Counted from the stretch's first letter, positions 1 to 6,015 are shown. The stretch is 8,547 bases of DNA from JAIOTH01 sp964486685 (GCA_964486685.1 CAZAOE010000031.1:1-8547), one strand, 5' to 3'. Translations and numbers: made by a program. Notes: generated by a model not told the origin, from the letters alone.

Positions 1-22
1 ACACTTATGTATTTATTTAGTT

Positions 23-28
23 TATAAT
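23..28 (+). promoter_or_regulatory. Possible -10 element for the first gene
   Basis: A perfect TATAAT lies 14 bases before the ATG at 43. If used, transcription would begin only about 8 bases before the start codon, giving an almost leaderless message. No convincing -35 hexamer is visible in the few bases upstream, and TATAAT-like strings are common in such AT-rich DNA, so this is weak. Confidence 0.3.
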
Positions 29-42
29 TAATTTATAGCATT

Positions 43-540
43 ATGGATAAAAAAATATTAAAGTTGGCAAAAAGAAAATTTAAAGAATTATCAAAAAGAT
101 ATGATGGGTTTATTAATCTTATTGTTGATGATTGGCGAGGATATCGGTTTATTTTTGATACAAAAGATGTTAGAGGATGTAATAATGATTGTTTACAATG
201 TCCTTTGTTTTTATTGTTAAGAAAAGAGGGGCAAAATATTTTTTCAGCTGGTTTATATAAGGCTACTAAGGAAGATAAGTTAATTTTTGGTTTTCAAAAT
301 TATTTAAATTGCAAAACCCTGAATCAATATAAAGAATGTTATGTAAATTTTTTATTAAAAAAGAATATTACTGAGAATGAGATAAAAGAGGAGTTGGAAT
401 TAATAAAGTCTAGTAGAATTATATTTTCTAAGGAAAAAGACAATGGAATTATTGAAGATAAATTTAAAAAATCAATAATTAAGGATGCATTAATAAGGGC
501 TAACAAAAATAGAAGAAATTTATTAAATAAGTATATTTAA
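43..540 (+). CDS. Unrecognised 165-aa cysteine-containing protein
   Basis: I do not recognise this family. The protein is basic and probably soluble, with no signal peptide or membrane segment. A cysteine group C46-x3-C50-x2-C53 followed by Pro-Leu-Phe lies in the first third, and C90 and C99 follow in the middle (NCKTLNQYKEC). Five cysteines in 54 residues, none elsewhere, suggest a zinc or iron-sulfur site; this is inference. The C-x3-C-x2-C spacing is that of radical SAM enzymes, but the protein is too short and shows no other part of that fold. The C-terminal third is rich in lysine, glutamate and asparagine and probably helical. The ATG at 43 has no Shine-Dalgarno sequence. The stop codon directly abuts the DnaA-box-like sequence at 541 and the mraZ regulatory region, so it sits just upstream of the division cluster but is probably not in the same transcript. 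Confidence 0.75.
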   Translation: MDKKILKLAKRKFKELSKRYDGFINLIVDDWRGYRFIFDTKDVRGCNNDCLQCPLFLLLRKEGQNIFSAGLYKATKEDKLIFGFQNYLNCKTLNQYKECYVNFLLKKNITENEIKEELELIKSSRIIFSKEKDNGIIEDKFKKSIIKDALIRANKNRRNLLNKYI

Positions 541-549
541 TTATCCACA
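541..549 (+). promoter_or_regulatory. Perfect DnaA-box sequence (TTATCCACA)
   Basis: TTATCCACA matches the classical DnaA box consensus TTATNCACA exactly and begins at the first base after the stop codon of the upstream gene. Related reverse-strand copies ending in T (TTATCCACT) occur at 597-605 and 607-615. The alternative is that it is an outlying unit of the MraZ operator, since its complement also contains GTGGATAA. Confidence 0.4.
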
Positions 550-587
550 GGCCTGGTGGTTGCGTAAAACATATTTGTGGAGTAAAA

Positions 588-593
588 TATAAT
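588..593 (+). promoter_or_regulatory. Candidate -10 element of the mraZ promoter
   Basis: A perfect TATAAT lies immediately upstream of the GTGG repeat array. Transcription from it would start near base 600, inside the putative MraZ operator, which is a sensible layout for autorepression. No good -35 hexamer is visible at 16-18 bases upstream. The leader to mraZ would be about 107 bases. Confidence 0.35.
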
Positions 594-595
594 TG

Positions 596-625
596 AAGTG
601 GATAAAAGTGGATAAGTGTGGGGAT
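596..625 (+). promoter_or_regulatory. Putative MraZ operator: three GTGG units at 10-bp spacing
   Basis: AAGTGGATAA occurs twice in exact tandem (596-605 and 606-615). A third, degenerate unit follows (616-625) and keeps GTGG in phase, so GTGG starts at 598, 608 and 618. MraZ proteins are known to bind helically phased repeats upstream of their own gene: TGGG-type repeats in E. coli and AAAGTG[T/G]-type repeats in mollicutes. An isolated AAAGTGT at 636-642 is almost in phase. Because GTGGATAA is also the complement of a near-consensus DnaA box, DnaA binding is the main alternative reading. Confidence 0.6.
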
Positions 626-663
626 AACTTTTTAGAAAGTGTAAAAAAAATTTATTGTAGCAT

Positions 664-691
664 TTGTTTACTTATTTTCCAGCTCTAAATA
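664..691 (+). promoter_or_regulatory. Alternative mraZ-proximal promoter
   Basis: TTGTTT (664-669) and TAAATA (686-691) are 16 bases apart, and would start transcription about 9 bases before the mraZ ATG. Both hexamers are imperfect, so this is a weak alternative to the TATAAT at 588. Confidence 0.2.
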
Positions 692-706
692 ATTTTCAAT
701 AATCCA

Positions 707-1138
707 ATGTTTATTGGCGAATACAACCACAGCATGGATGAAAAAGGCAGATTGGCTATACCTGTTAAATTTAGGGTTGAATTTAAAAATGGGGCAGTTG
801 TTACCAAGGGTTTGGACAATTGTCTTTTTCTTTTTACTAAACAGGCCTGGAAAGAACTAGCCAATAAATTATCTAAATTACCGATTTCTCAATCTAAGTC
901 ACGGGCCTTTGCTCGCATGATGTTGGCTGGAGCTATGGATGTTAAATTAGATAAACAGGGTCGAATAATGTTGCCGGACTATTTAAGAAAATATGGCAAT
1001 TTAAGCAAAAAGAATGTTATTGCCGGAGTTTTTAATAGATTGGAAATTTGGAATGAAAAGATCTGGGATGTTTATAAAGAATCAGTGGAAAAAGAATCTA
1101 CTCAGATTGCTAATGAATTGGGAGACCTGGGGATTTAA
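707..1138 (+). CDS. mraZ: Transcriptional regulator MraZ
   Basis: A 143-residue protein of normal MraZ length and the usual first gene of the dcw cluster. MraZ is a DNA-binding protein of the SpoVT/AbrB fold that forms ring-shaped oligomers and regulates its own operon. Two half-domains are visible, each with the signature loop: D11-E-K-G-R15 in the N-terminal half (followed by LAIPVKFR) and D82-K-Q-G-R86 followed by IMLPDYLRKYG in the second. The beginning, MFIGEYNHSMDEKGR, matches the family start, which fixes the ATG at 707. No ribosome binding site precedes it. Helically phased GTGG repeats lie about 80-110 bases upstream and are the expected binding site for autoregulation. rsmH follows after a 164-base repeat-filled spacer, so co-transcription is likely but translation is not coupled. 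Confidence 0.96.
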   Translation: MFIGEYNHSMDEKGRLAIPVKFRVEFKNGAVVTKGLDNCLFLFTKQAWKELANKLSKLPISQSKSRAFARMMLAGAMDVKLDKQGRIMLPDYLRKYGNLSKKNVIAGVFNRLEIWNEKIWDVYKESVEKESTQIANELGDLGI

Positions 1139-1302
1139 TTTTCAATTTATCAATTATCAATTTACATTTAATTTCCAATTTATCAATTGCCAATATCTTA
1201 CTAATTTATCCACTTTAAAAATATTGATTGGGAAAAATTGGATATTGAATCATTGATTATTAAATTCAAATTGAAAATTTCAAATTGTTAATTGAATAAT
1301 AT
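1139..1302. repeat. Repeat-filled spacer, inverted heptad arrays (CAATT left, AATTG right)
   Basis: This spacer between mraZ and rsmH has no gene. Its left half carries CAATT-type units starting at 1143, 1151, 1158, 1176, 1184 and 1191, mostly 7-8 bases apart, with an exact 13-base direct repeat CAATTTATCAATT at 1143-1155 and 1176-1188. Its right half carries AAATT/TAATT units at 1268, 1275, 1282 and 1289, exactly 7 bases apart. The next 7-base step ends directly at the rsmH ATG. The 29 bases 1260-1288 recur exactly, on the opposite strand, at 7529-7557. A DnaA-box-like TTATCCACTT lies at 1206-1215. Confidence 0.7.
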
Positions 1303-2283
1303 ATGTTTAAGAAACACATTCCCGTTTTACTCCAAGAAGTAATAGAGGGTTTAAATTTGAAATCTAATTATAATATTATTGATGCTACTTTGGGGGGCGG
1401 GGGACATGCTGAAAAAATTTTAGAAAAAACCTCACCTTCAGGAATTTTAATAGGTTTTGATCTAGATCCGGAAGCGATTAAAATCGCTAAAAAAAATTTA
1501 AATAAAAATAAAAACTGCGTAATTTTTATCCAAGGAAATTACAAGGACATAAAACAATCCTTCTTCGCCAAGGGCTACGAAGGATCAAAAACAAAAACAA
1601 ATGAACAATTATCAAAAATTTCAATTAACGGCATTTTACTTGATTTGGGCCTATCATTATATCAGTTGCAAGAAAAAGAGCGGGGCTTTACATTTTTAGG
1701 TCAGCAGAGTTTAGATATGCGCTATGATAGGAACGAGAAAAAAATAAATGCGGAGTATATTATTAATAATTTTAAAGAAGAAGAGCTGGCAGATATTTTT
1801 TATAGATATGGAGAGGAAAAATTATCACGGCAAATAGCCAGTTTAATTATTAAAAGGAGGGCCCAAGAAAAAATAGATTCTCCAGAAAAATTAGTAAAGA
1901 TTATTGAATTAATTTATAAAAGTAAATTTAAAAATAAATCCAAAAAACATCCAGCTACTAAAATTTTTCAAGCCCTGAGAATATATACTAATGAAGAATT
2001 TAATAATATTAAAGACTTTTTACCGGTAGCGATAGATGTTTTAAAGCCCGGAGGCAGATTAGCGGTTATTAGTTATCATTCTTTAGAAGATAAAATAATT
2101 AAAGAATATTTTAAAAAAGAAGCTCGGGATTGTATTTGTCCGTTAGAGCTACAAGAGTGTAGATGCGGACATCGAGCCAGTATCAAGATTATTAATCGGA
2201 AAGTTATCGTTCCCAGCGAAGAAGAAATTGAAAATAATCCAGCGTCAAGAAGTGCAAAATTAAGGATAGTTGAGAAACTATAA
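1303..2283 (+). CDS. rsmH: 16S rRNA (cytosine1402-N4)-methyltransferase RsmH
   Basis: RsmH (MraW) methylates N4 of C1402 in the decoding centre of 16S rRNA using S-adenosylmethionine. The 326 residues fit the family. Visible motifs are the SAM-binding DATLGGGGH (27-35), the acidic loop GFDLDPEA (51-58), GNYKDI (78-83), GILLDLG (110-116), RGFTF, LDMRYD, a KPGGR-VISYHSLED block and the end signature NPASRSAKLR. C277, C279, C286 and C288 form a C-x-C...C-x-C group, possibly metal-binding, seen in many RsmH proteins. The usual GVSSPQLD stretch reads GLSLYQLQ here. Residues 86-94 (SFFAKGYEG) are encoded by an imperfect palindrome and, with the following KTKTNEQ stretch, look like an insertion of about 10-15 residues between GNYKDI and GILLDLG. 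The start IPVLLQEV supports the ATG at 1303; it has no Shine-Dalgarno sequence. Confidence 0.96.
   Translation: MFKKHIPVLLQEVIEGLNLKSNYNIIDATLGGGGHAEKILEKTSPSGILIGFDLDPEAIKIAKKNLNKNKNCVIFIQGNYKDIKQSFFAKGYEGSKTKTNEQLSKISINGILLDLGLSLYQLQEKERGFTFLGQQSLDMRYDRNEKKINAEYIINNFKEEELADIFYRYGEEKLSRQIASLIIKRRAQEKIDSPEKLVKIIELIYKSKFKNKSKKHPATKIFQALRIYTNEEFNNIKDFLPVAIDVLKPGGRLAVISYHSLEDKIIKEYFKKEARDCICPLELQECRCGHRASIKIINRKVIVPSEEEIENNPASRSAKLRIVEKL
1558..1584. repeat. Imperfect palindrome inserted in frame in rsmH
   Basis: Twenty-seven bases, exactly nine codons (86-94), form an imperfect palindrome. The outer arms are TCCTTC (1558-1563) and GAAGGA (1579-1584) and the inner arms GCC (1567-1569) and GGC (1573-1575). 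It is clearly more GC-rich than the flanking coding sequence and is followed by an A-rich stretch coding KTKTN. It falls where RsmH proteins normally have only a short linker. In style it resembles the palindromic elements inserted in reading frames in Rickettsia, but relationship to any known family is untested. Confidence 0.5.
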
Positions 2284-2476
2284 TGCCAATATACAAATGA
2301 TAAAAATGCTAATATACGAATGTATACCAATTATACCAATATAATACAAATGAGAGTTAAGTTAGTATAAATAATTTTAGGTATTAGTATAGTATTTGTA
2401 GCATTGGTATCAGATTAGTATATTAGCATTATAATAATTAGTATTTAAAATAAAAATAAAAATAAAAAATAAAAGT
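2284..2476. repeat. Spacer with a nested inverted repeat (2305-2430)
   Basis: There is no gene between rsmH and the ftsL-like gene. Three complementary arm pairs nest in the correct order. AATGCTAATATAC (2305-2317) pairs with GTATATTAGCATT (2418-2430). ATACCAAT (2324-2331, repeated at 2333-2340) pairs with ATTGGTAT (2403-2410). TACAAAT (2345-2351) pairs with ATTTGTA (2394-2400). The centre (2352-2393) holds TTAGTAT-like repeats. A further direct copy of the ATATAC-AATG type lies at 2287-2299 (compare 2310-2322). The end (about 2446-2474) is an A-rich tract running into the next start codon. Confidence 0.65.
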
Positions 2477-2836
2477 ATGAAAAAATTTTTTGGAATTTTG
2501 CGAAAGTTTTTAATAAAAAATAAGATGAAATGTTTTAAAAACAAAAAGAAAAATATACTTTGTTTTAATATCGGATTAATTATTATTATTTTTCTTTTAC
2601 TTTTTCTACATCTTATTGGGACAAATGAGGCCTCTAAGGAGGGCTTTGTTATCCAAGGGTTAGATTATCAATTAGCAGAACTAAAATCTATCAACAAGGA
2701 ATTAAATTTAGAGTCAGGGGAATTGCAATCAATTGAGAGAATTAGAAACGAAGCTATTAGTAGATTGGGAATGGTAGAGTCGGGCGGACCCGATTATGTG
2801 GTTTTTAAATCTATTGAGAATATTGTCAAAAAATAA
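2477..2836 (+). CDS. ftsL: FtsL-like septal membrane protein
   Basis: A 119-residue bitopic protein with a basic cytoplasmic N-terminus (residues 1-26, rich in Lys/Arg), one membrane helix (about 27-47) and an extracytoplasmic tail. The tail has a leucine-rich, probably coiled-coil stretch (62-90: LDYQLAELKSINKELN) and ends ERIRNEAISRLGMV...GPDYV, the pattern seen at the end of FtsL/DivIC-type coiled-coil segments. FtsL acts in the FtsQLB complex, which recruits and activates the septal synthase. Sequence is weakly conserved in this family, so the name rests mainly on topology, the end motif and the position between rsmH and ftsI, where ftsL belongs. The ATG at 2477 is preceded only by an A-rich tract. 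An in-frame ATG at 2525 (residue 17) is a possible start that would keep the membrane helix and shorten the tail facing the cytoplasm. Confidence 0.78.
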   Translation: MKKFFGILRKFLIKNKMKCFKNKKKNILCFNIGLIIIIFLLLFLHLIGTNEASKEGFVIQGLDYQLAELKSINKELNLESGELQSIERIRNEAISRLGMVESGGPDYVVFKSIENIVKK

Positions 2837-2856
2837 TTTTTTTAAAAAATTTAAAC

Positions 2857-2890
2857 ATTTGCCCTGCCAGTTTTTTCTTGCGGGGCAAAT
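2857..2890 (+). other. GC-rich hairpin between ftsL and ftsI
   Basis: ATTTGCCCTGC (2857-2867) pairs with GCGGGGCAAAT (2880-2890): 11 base pairs including one G-U, with a 12-base loop containing a T6 run. It stands out from the AT-rich surroundings and ends 11 bases before the ftsI ATG. No T-run follows on the + strand, so it is not a normal terminator. An attenuator, an RNA-processing site or a protein-binding site are possible. Confidence 0.55.
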
Positions 2891-2901
2891 TAGTATAAAT
2901 T

Positions 2902-4632
2902 ATGATTAAAAGGTCTCAAAATTTTATTGATGTAGATAAGATGAATCGTCTGCAATTTTTGCTTTTAATTGTGATTTTAATTTGTTTAGTTATTTTAATG
3001 AGATTATTTTATTTACAGGTTATTAAAAAAGATTATTATAGCATTAAAGCAGATGCTCAGCGTTTTATGGTTAATGACATTCAGCCCAAAAGAGGAGAAA
3101 TATTTTTAGATAGCACAAATAATACGGAGTATCCTTTAGCTATTAATAGAACCTATTTAAAGCTTTATGCTATTCCTAATTTAATAACAGAAGATCCTTT
3201 AAAAATGAGTCAAGATTTAGCAAAAATTTTAGACATGGATCTAGAGACCATTTATTATAGATTGTCTAAAGAAGACGATATATATGAGCCCATTAAATCT
3301 AAATTAACAGATGAAGAAATCGAAAAAATAAACCAGTTAAATTATCAGGGTCTAGATTTTGTCAAAGAAACTTATCGATATTATCCAGACGGAATGACCA
3401 GTAGTCATATTATTGGATTTGTTGGTTATCAAAATGATGAATTAGTAGGAAATTATGGTTTAGAGGGTTATTGGGAAAAAGAATTAAAAGGCCAGAGCGC
3501 TAATTTTACTAGCGAAAAAGATGTGCATGGAAATTATATTACCATTGGAGAGACAGACGGAAATAAAGAAGTTATTAATGGTCAGGATTTATATTTAACC
3601 ATTGACCAGGCCATTCAACATTTTTCTTGTGATGAATTAAAAAAAAGCGTAGAGAGTTACGGGGCTTTAGGTGGCTCAGTAATTGTTTTAAATCCGCAGA
3701 GTGGAGATATTTTGGCAATGTGCAATTATCCAGAATTTGATCCTAATAATTATTCTCAGGTTGAAGATATAAATTTTTATAATAATACTTCCATATTTAG
3801 TGCCTATGAGCCGGGTTCTGTTTTTAAAGCCATTACTATGTCCACGGCTTTAGATTTAGATTTGGTTAGTCCAGAAACAACTTATTTTGATACTGGTGCC
3901 TACGAAGTAGAGGATTATACAATTAAAAATTCTGATTTAGAAGCCCATGGCGAACAAAGCATGGTTCAGGTTTTAGATGAATCATTGAATACTGGAGCTG
4001 CCTGGGTGTCTGAGAAGATTGGTCGCGAAAGATTTAAAAATTATGTAGAAAGTTTTGGTTTTGGTCAAAAAACAGGTATAGAATTAAATACAGAAGTAGC
4101 TGGCAATATTAGTAATTTAGATAAAAGTGGTCGGGTTTATTTAGCTACAATTTCTTATGGCCAGGGTATCACAATGACTCCCTTACAATTAATTATGGCT
4201 TTTGGTTCTTTGGCTAACGGAGGATATCTTTATCAGCCCAGGATTATAAAAAAAATTGTTTATCCCAATGGTAAAATAGAAGAAAACCAACCAAAATTAA
4301 TCGGAAAGGTTATTTCTGATAGGGCCGCTAAACAAATTTCTGCTATGTTGGTTTCTGTTATAGAATCTGGACACGCCACCCTAGCGAAAGTAGACGGTTA
4401 TTATTTGGGTGGCAAAACGGGTACAGCTCAAATAGCCCAAGGAGGTAAATATTCTAGTGAAAATACTAACCATACCTTTGTTGGTTTCGGTCCAGCAAAA
4501 AATCCAAAATTTGTAATATTAACTAAATTAAATTCACCGCAAAGAGCTTGGGCTGCTTTGACCGCTGCGCCTTTATTTGCTAAAATTTCTAAATTCATAT
4601 TAGATTATTATAAAATTAGCCCAGAAAGATAA
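2902..4632 (+). CDS. ftsI: Class B penicillin-binding protein (septal transpeptidase, FtsI type)
   Basis: A 576-residue peptidoglycan D,D-transpeptidase anchored in the membrane with its catalytic domain outside. The order is a short cytoplasmic tail, a membrane helix (about 17-38), the dimerisation/pedestal domain starting with PKRGEIF, then the transpeptidase domain. All three active-site motifs are intact: S306-V-F-K309 (nucleophile serine, in EPGSVFK), S361-L-N363, and K505-T-G-T508 (in GGKTGTAQ). There is no PASTA domain at the C-terminus. Its place after rsmH and an ftsL-like gene points to the septal enzyme FtsI/PBP3 rather than the elongation enzyme PBP2, although sequence alone cannot exclude the latter. 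It is expected to work with FtsW, which is not in this window. The ATG at 2902 lacks a Shine-Dalgarno sequence; Met14 (2941) is an alternative just before the membrane helix. Confidence 0.94.
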   Translation: MIKRSQNFIDVDKMNRLQFLLLIVILICLVILMRLFYLQVIKKDYYSIKADAQRFMVNDIQPKRGEIFLDSTNNTEYPLAINRTYLKLYAIPNLITEDPLKMSQDLAKILDMDLETIYYRLSKEDDIYEPIKSKLTDEEIEKINQLNYQGLDFVKETYRYYPDGMTSSHIIGFVGYQNDELVGNYGLEGYWEKELKGQSANFTSEKDVHGNYITIGETDGNKEVINGQDLYLTIDQAIQHFSCDELKKSVESYGALGGSVIVLNPQSGDILAMCNYPEFDPNNYSQVEDINFYNNTSIFSAYEPGSVFKAITMSTALDLDLVSPETTYFDTGAYEVEDYTIKNSDLEAHGEQSMVQVLDESLNTGAAWVSEKIGRERFKNYVESFGFGQKTGIELNTEVAGNISNLDKSGRVYLATISYGQGITMTPLQLIMAFGSLANGGYLYQPRIIKKIVYPNGKIEENQPKLIGKVISDRAAKQISAMLVSVIESGHATLAKVDGYYLGGKTGTAQIAQGGKYSSENTNHTFVGFGPAKNPKFVILTKLNSPQRAWAALTAAPLFAKISKFILDYYKISPER

Positions 4633-4704
4633 TTAGCTTTTAGCTTATAGCTTTCAGCTTTTAGGAAATTTTAAGTTGATAGCTAAGAGCTGATAGCTAA
4701 CCTT
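4633..4704. repeat. AGCTNNN heptad repeats, inverted halves
   Basis: The spacer between ftsI and the murF-type gene carries AGCT at 4635, 4642, 4649 and 4656, then at 4681, 4688 and 4695. Spacing within each block is exactly 7 bases. Left units are mostly AGCTTNN and right units AGCTAAG/AGCTGAT/AGCTAAC. Since AGCT is its own complement, the right block read on the other strand resembles the left block, and the two can pair imperfectly around the central AGGAAATTTTAAGTT. The right block ends 6 bases before the ATG at 4705. No gene or terminator is seen. Confidence 0.7.
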
Positions 4705-5982
4705 ATGAAACAAACATTAATAAAAATTTTAAGAATTTTGAGCCAATTGGTTTTAAAGCGTTATAAACCAGAAGTAATTGCGATTACTGGCTCGGTAGGG
4801 AAAACTTCTTCTAAAGAGGCAATTTTTCAAATTTTAAAAAATAAATTTAATGTTCGTAAAACAAGGGGTAATCAAAATAATGAAATAGGGGTTCCGCTAA
4901 CTATTTTAAATATTAAAGATACTCCTGGTAAAAATATTTTTGGTTGGTTAAAGATTTTTTTGAAAGCCCTAGGAATGATTATTATTAAAATTAAATATCC
5001 CGATAAGTTAGTTTTAGAATTTGGAGCCGACCATGCTGGAGATATTGATTATTTAGTTAATTTTATTCCTGTAAATATAGGAGTATTAACTAAGGTTTCT
5101 AAAGTACATATTCAATATTTTAAAACCGAAAAGTCAATTTTTAATGAAAAAAGAAAAATTTTTAAGAATATTTCTGCCCAAGGTTATGCCGTAATTAATA
5201 ATGACGATAAAAGGGTGCGTACCCTCAAGGAGCAATTAAATTGTCAGGTTTTAACTTATGGCATTGAAAACAATTCAGATGTTTATGCTACAGCCCTGCA
5301 AATAGTAGAAAAAAATGGAGTGATAGGAATGAATTTTAAAGTAATTTATCAAGGTAATACTGTGCCAGTATTTTTACCAGAGTCCCTGGGTTTGCCCCAG
5401 GTTTATGCTTTTTTATCTGGAGTGGCCGTGGCGGTTATTAATGGTATTAATTTAGTAGAAATATCAGATTATGCTCAAGGATATATTCCTCCTCGGGGCC
5501 GAACGAAACTTTTAGAAGGTATTAATGGTTTTTATATTATTGATGATACTTATAATTCTAGTCCAGAAGCACTTAAAATATCTATTGATTTATTAAATAG
5601 TATGCGAGATATTATTTTGGGTCGCAGAATAGCTGTTTTGGGCGATATGTTAGAACTGGGTAGAGAAACAATACCAGAGCATAAAAAAATTGGCAAATAT
5701 ATAGCCAAGAGAAATATTGATAAATTATTAACCATTGGTTCTAAATCTAAAAATATCTACAGAGCAGCTGAAAAATATGGCTTTAATCCAAATAATAATA
5801 TTTATTTTAAAGAACAAAAAGAATTAATTATATATTTAAAATCTATTTTAAGAGCAGGAGATTTAGTTTTAATTAAGGGTTCTCAGGAAGCCAGAATGGA
5901 GAGAGTTGTTCGGGGTATTATGAGAAATCCAGACAATGCTCAAGATTTATTAGTTAGACAGACAAAAGAATGGACAGATTAA
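4705..5982 (+). CDS. murF: MurF-type Mur ligase lacking the N-terminal UDP-binding domain
   Basis: MurF adds D-Ala-D-Ala to UDP-MurNAc-tripeptide with ATP. The central and C-terminal Mur ligase domains are clear. They show a P-loop T28-GSVGKTS-S36, NNEIGVPLT, E105-F-G-A-D-H (the MurF-like acidic motif), H135 in KVHIQYF, the likely carbamylated K149 in NEKRK, NNDD (165-168), PRGR (263-266), DDTYNSSP (280-287), GDMLELG (313-319) and KGSQEARME (391-399). The DDTYN and GDMLELG motifs favour MurF over the other Mur ligases. The P-loop starts at residue 28, so the usual N-domain of about 80 residues that binds the UDP-sugar is absent. The N-terminus is amphipathic, and residues 72-101 look like an insertion with a hydrophobic stretch (78-96). 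The precise substrate is therefore uncertain. It follows ftsI after a heptad-repeat spacer and has no Shine-Dalgarno sequence. Confidence 0.86.
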   Translation: MKQTLIKILRILSQLVLKRYKPEVIAITGSVGKTSSKEAIFQILKNKFNVRKTRGNQNNEIGVPLTILNIKDTPGKNIFGWLKIFLKALGMIIIKIKYPDKLVLEFGADHAGDIDYLVNFIPVNIGVLTKVSKVHIQYFKTEKSIFNEKRKIFKNISAQGYAVINNDDKRVRTLKEQLNCQVLTYGIENNSDVYATALQIVEKNGVIGMNFKVIYQGNTVPVFLPESLGLPQVYAFLSGVAVAVINGINLVEISDYAQGYIPPRGRTKLLEGINGFYIIDDTYNSSPEALKISIDLLNSMRDIILGRRIAVLGDMLELGRETIPEHKKIGKYIAKRNIDKLLTIGSKSKNIYRAAEKYGFNPNNNIYFKEQKELIIYLKSILRAGDLVLIKGSQEARMERVVRGIMRNPDNAQDLLVRQTKEWTD

Positions 5983-6015
5983 AAATGGCTCTCTGTCAAA
6001 CACTGTGGTACTTAA

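Noticed and set aside
43..540. Radical SAM enzyme, from the C-x3-C-x2-C motif
   Set aside because: The protein has 165 residues and none of the other radical SAM motifs or the barrel length; only the cysteine spacing agrees.
545..559. Terminator hairpin CCAC...GTGG after the first gene
   Set aside because: The arms are short and imperfect around CAGGCCTG and no T-run follows.
1014..1256. 80-residue open frame overlapping the mraZ end and the following spacer
   Set aside because: It lies in another frame of mraZ and its second half is the translated CAATT repeat (NFQFINYQF...). It has no start signal and no family features.
1139..1302. CRISPR array
   Set aside because: The repeat units are about 7 bp with no 25-40 bp repeats alternating with unique spacers, and no cas genes are present. 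The same applies to the other repeat spacers.
2076..2330. Minus-strand open frame over the rsmH 3' end; also those at 5550-5735, 6837-7025 and 8070-8255
   Set aside because: They are shadows of well-supported + strand genes, with no recognisable protein features and no start signals.
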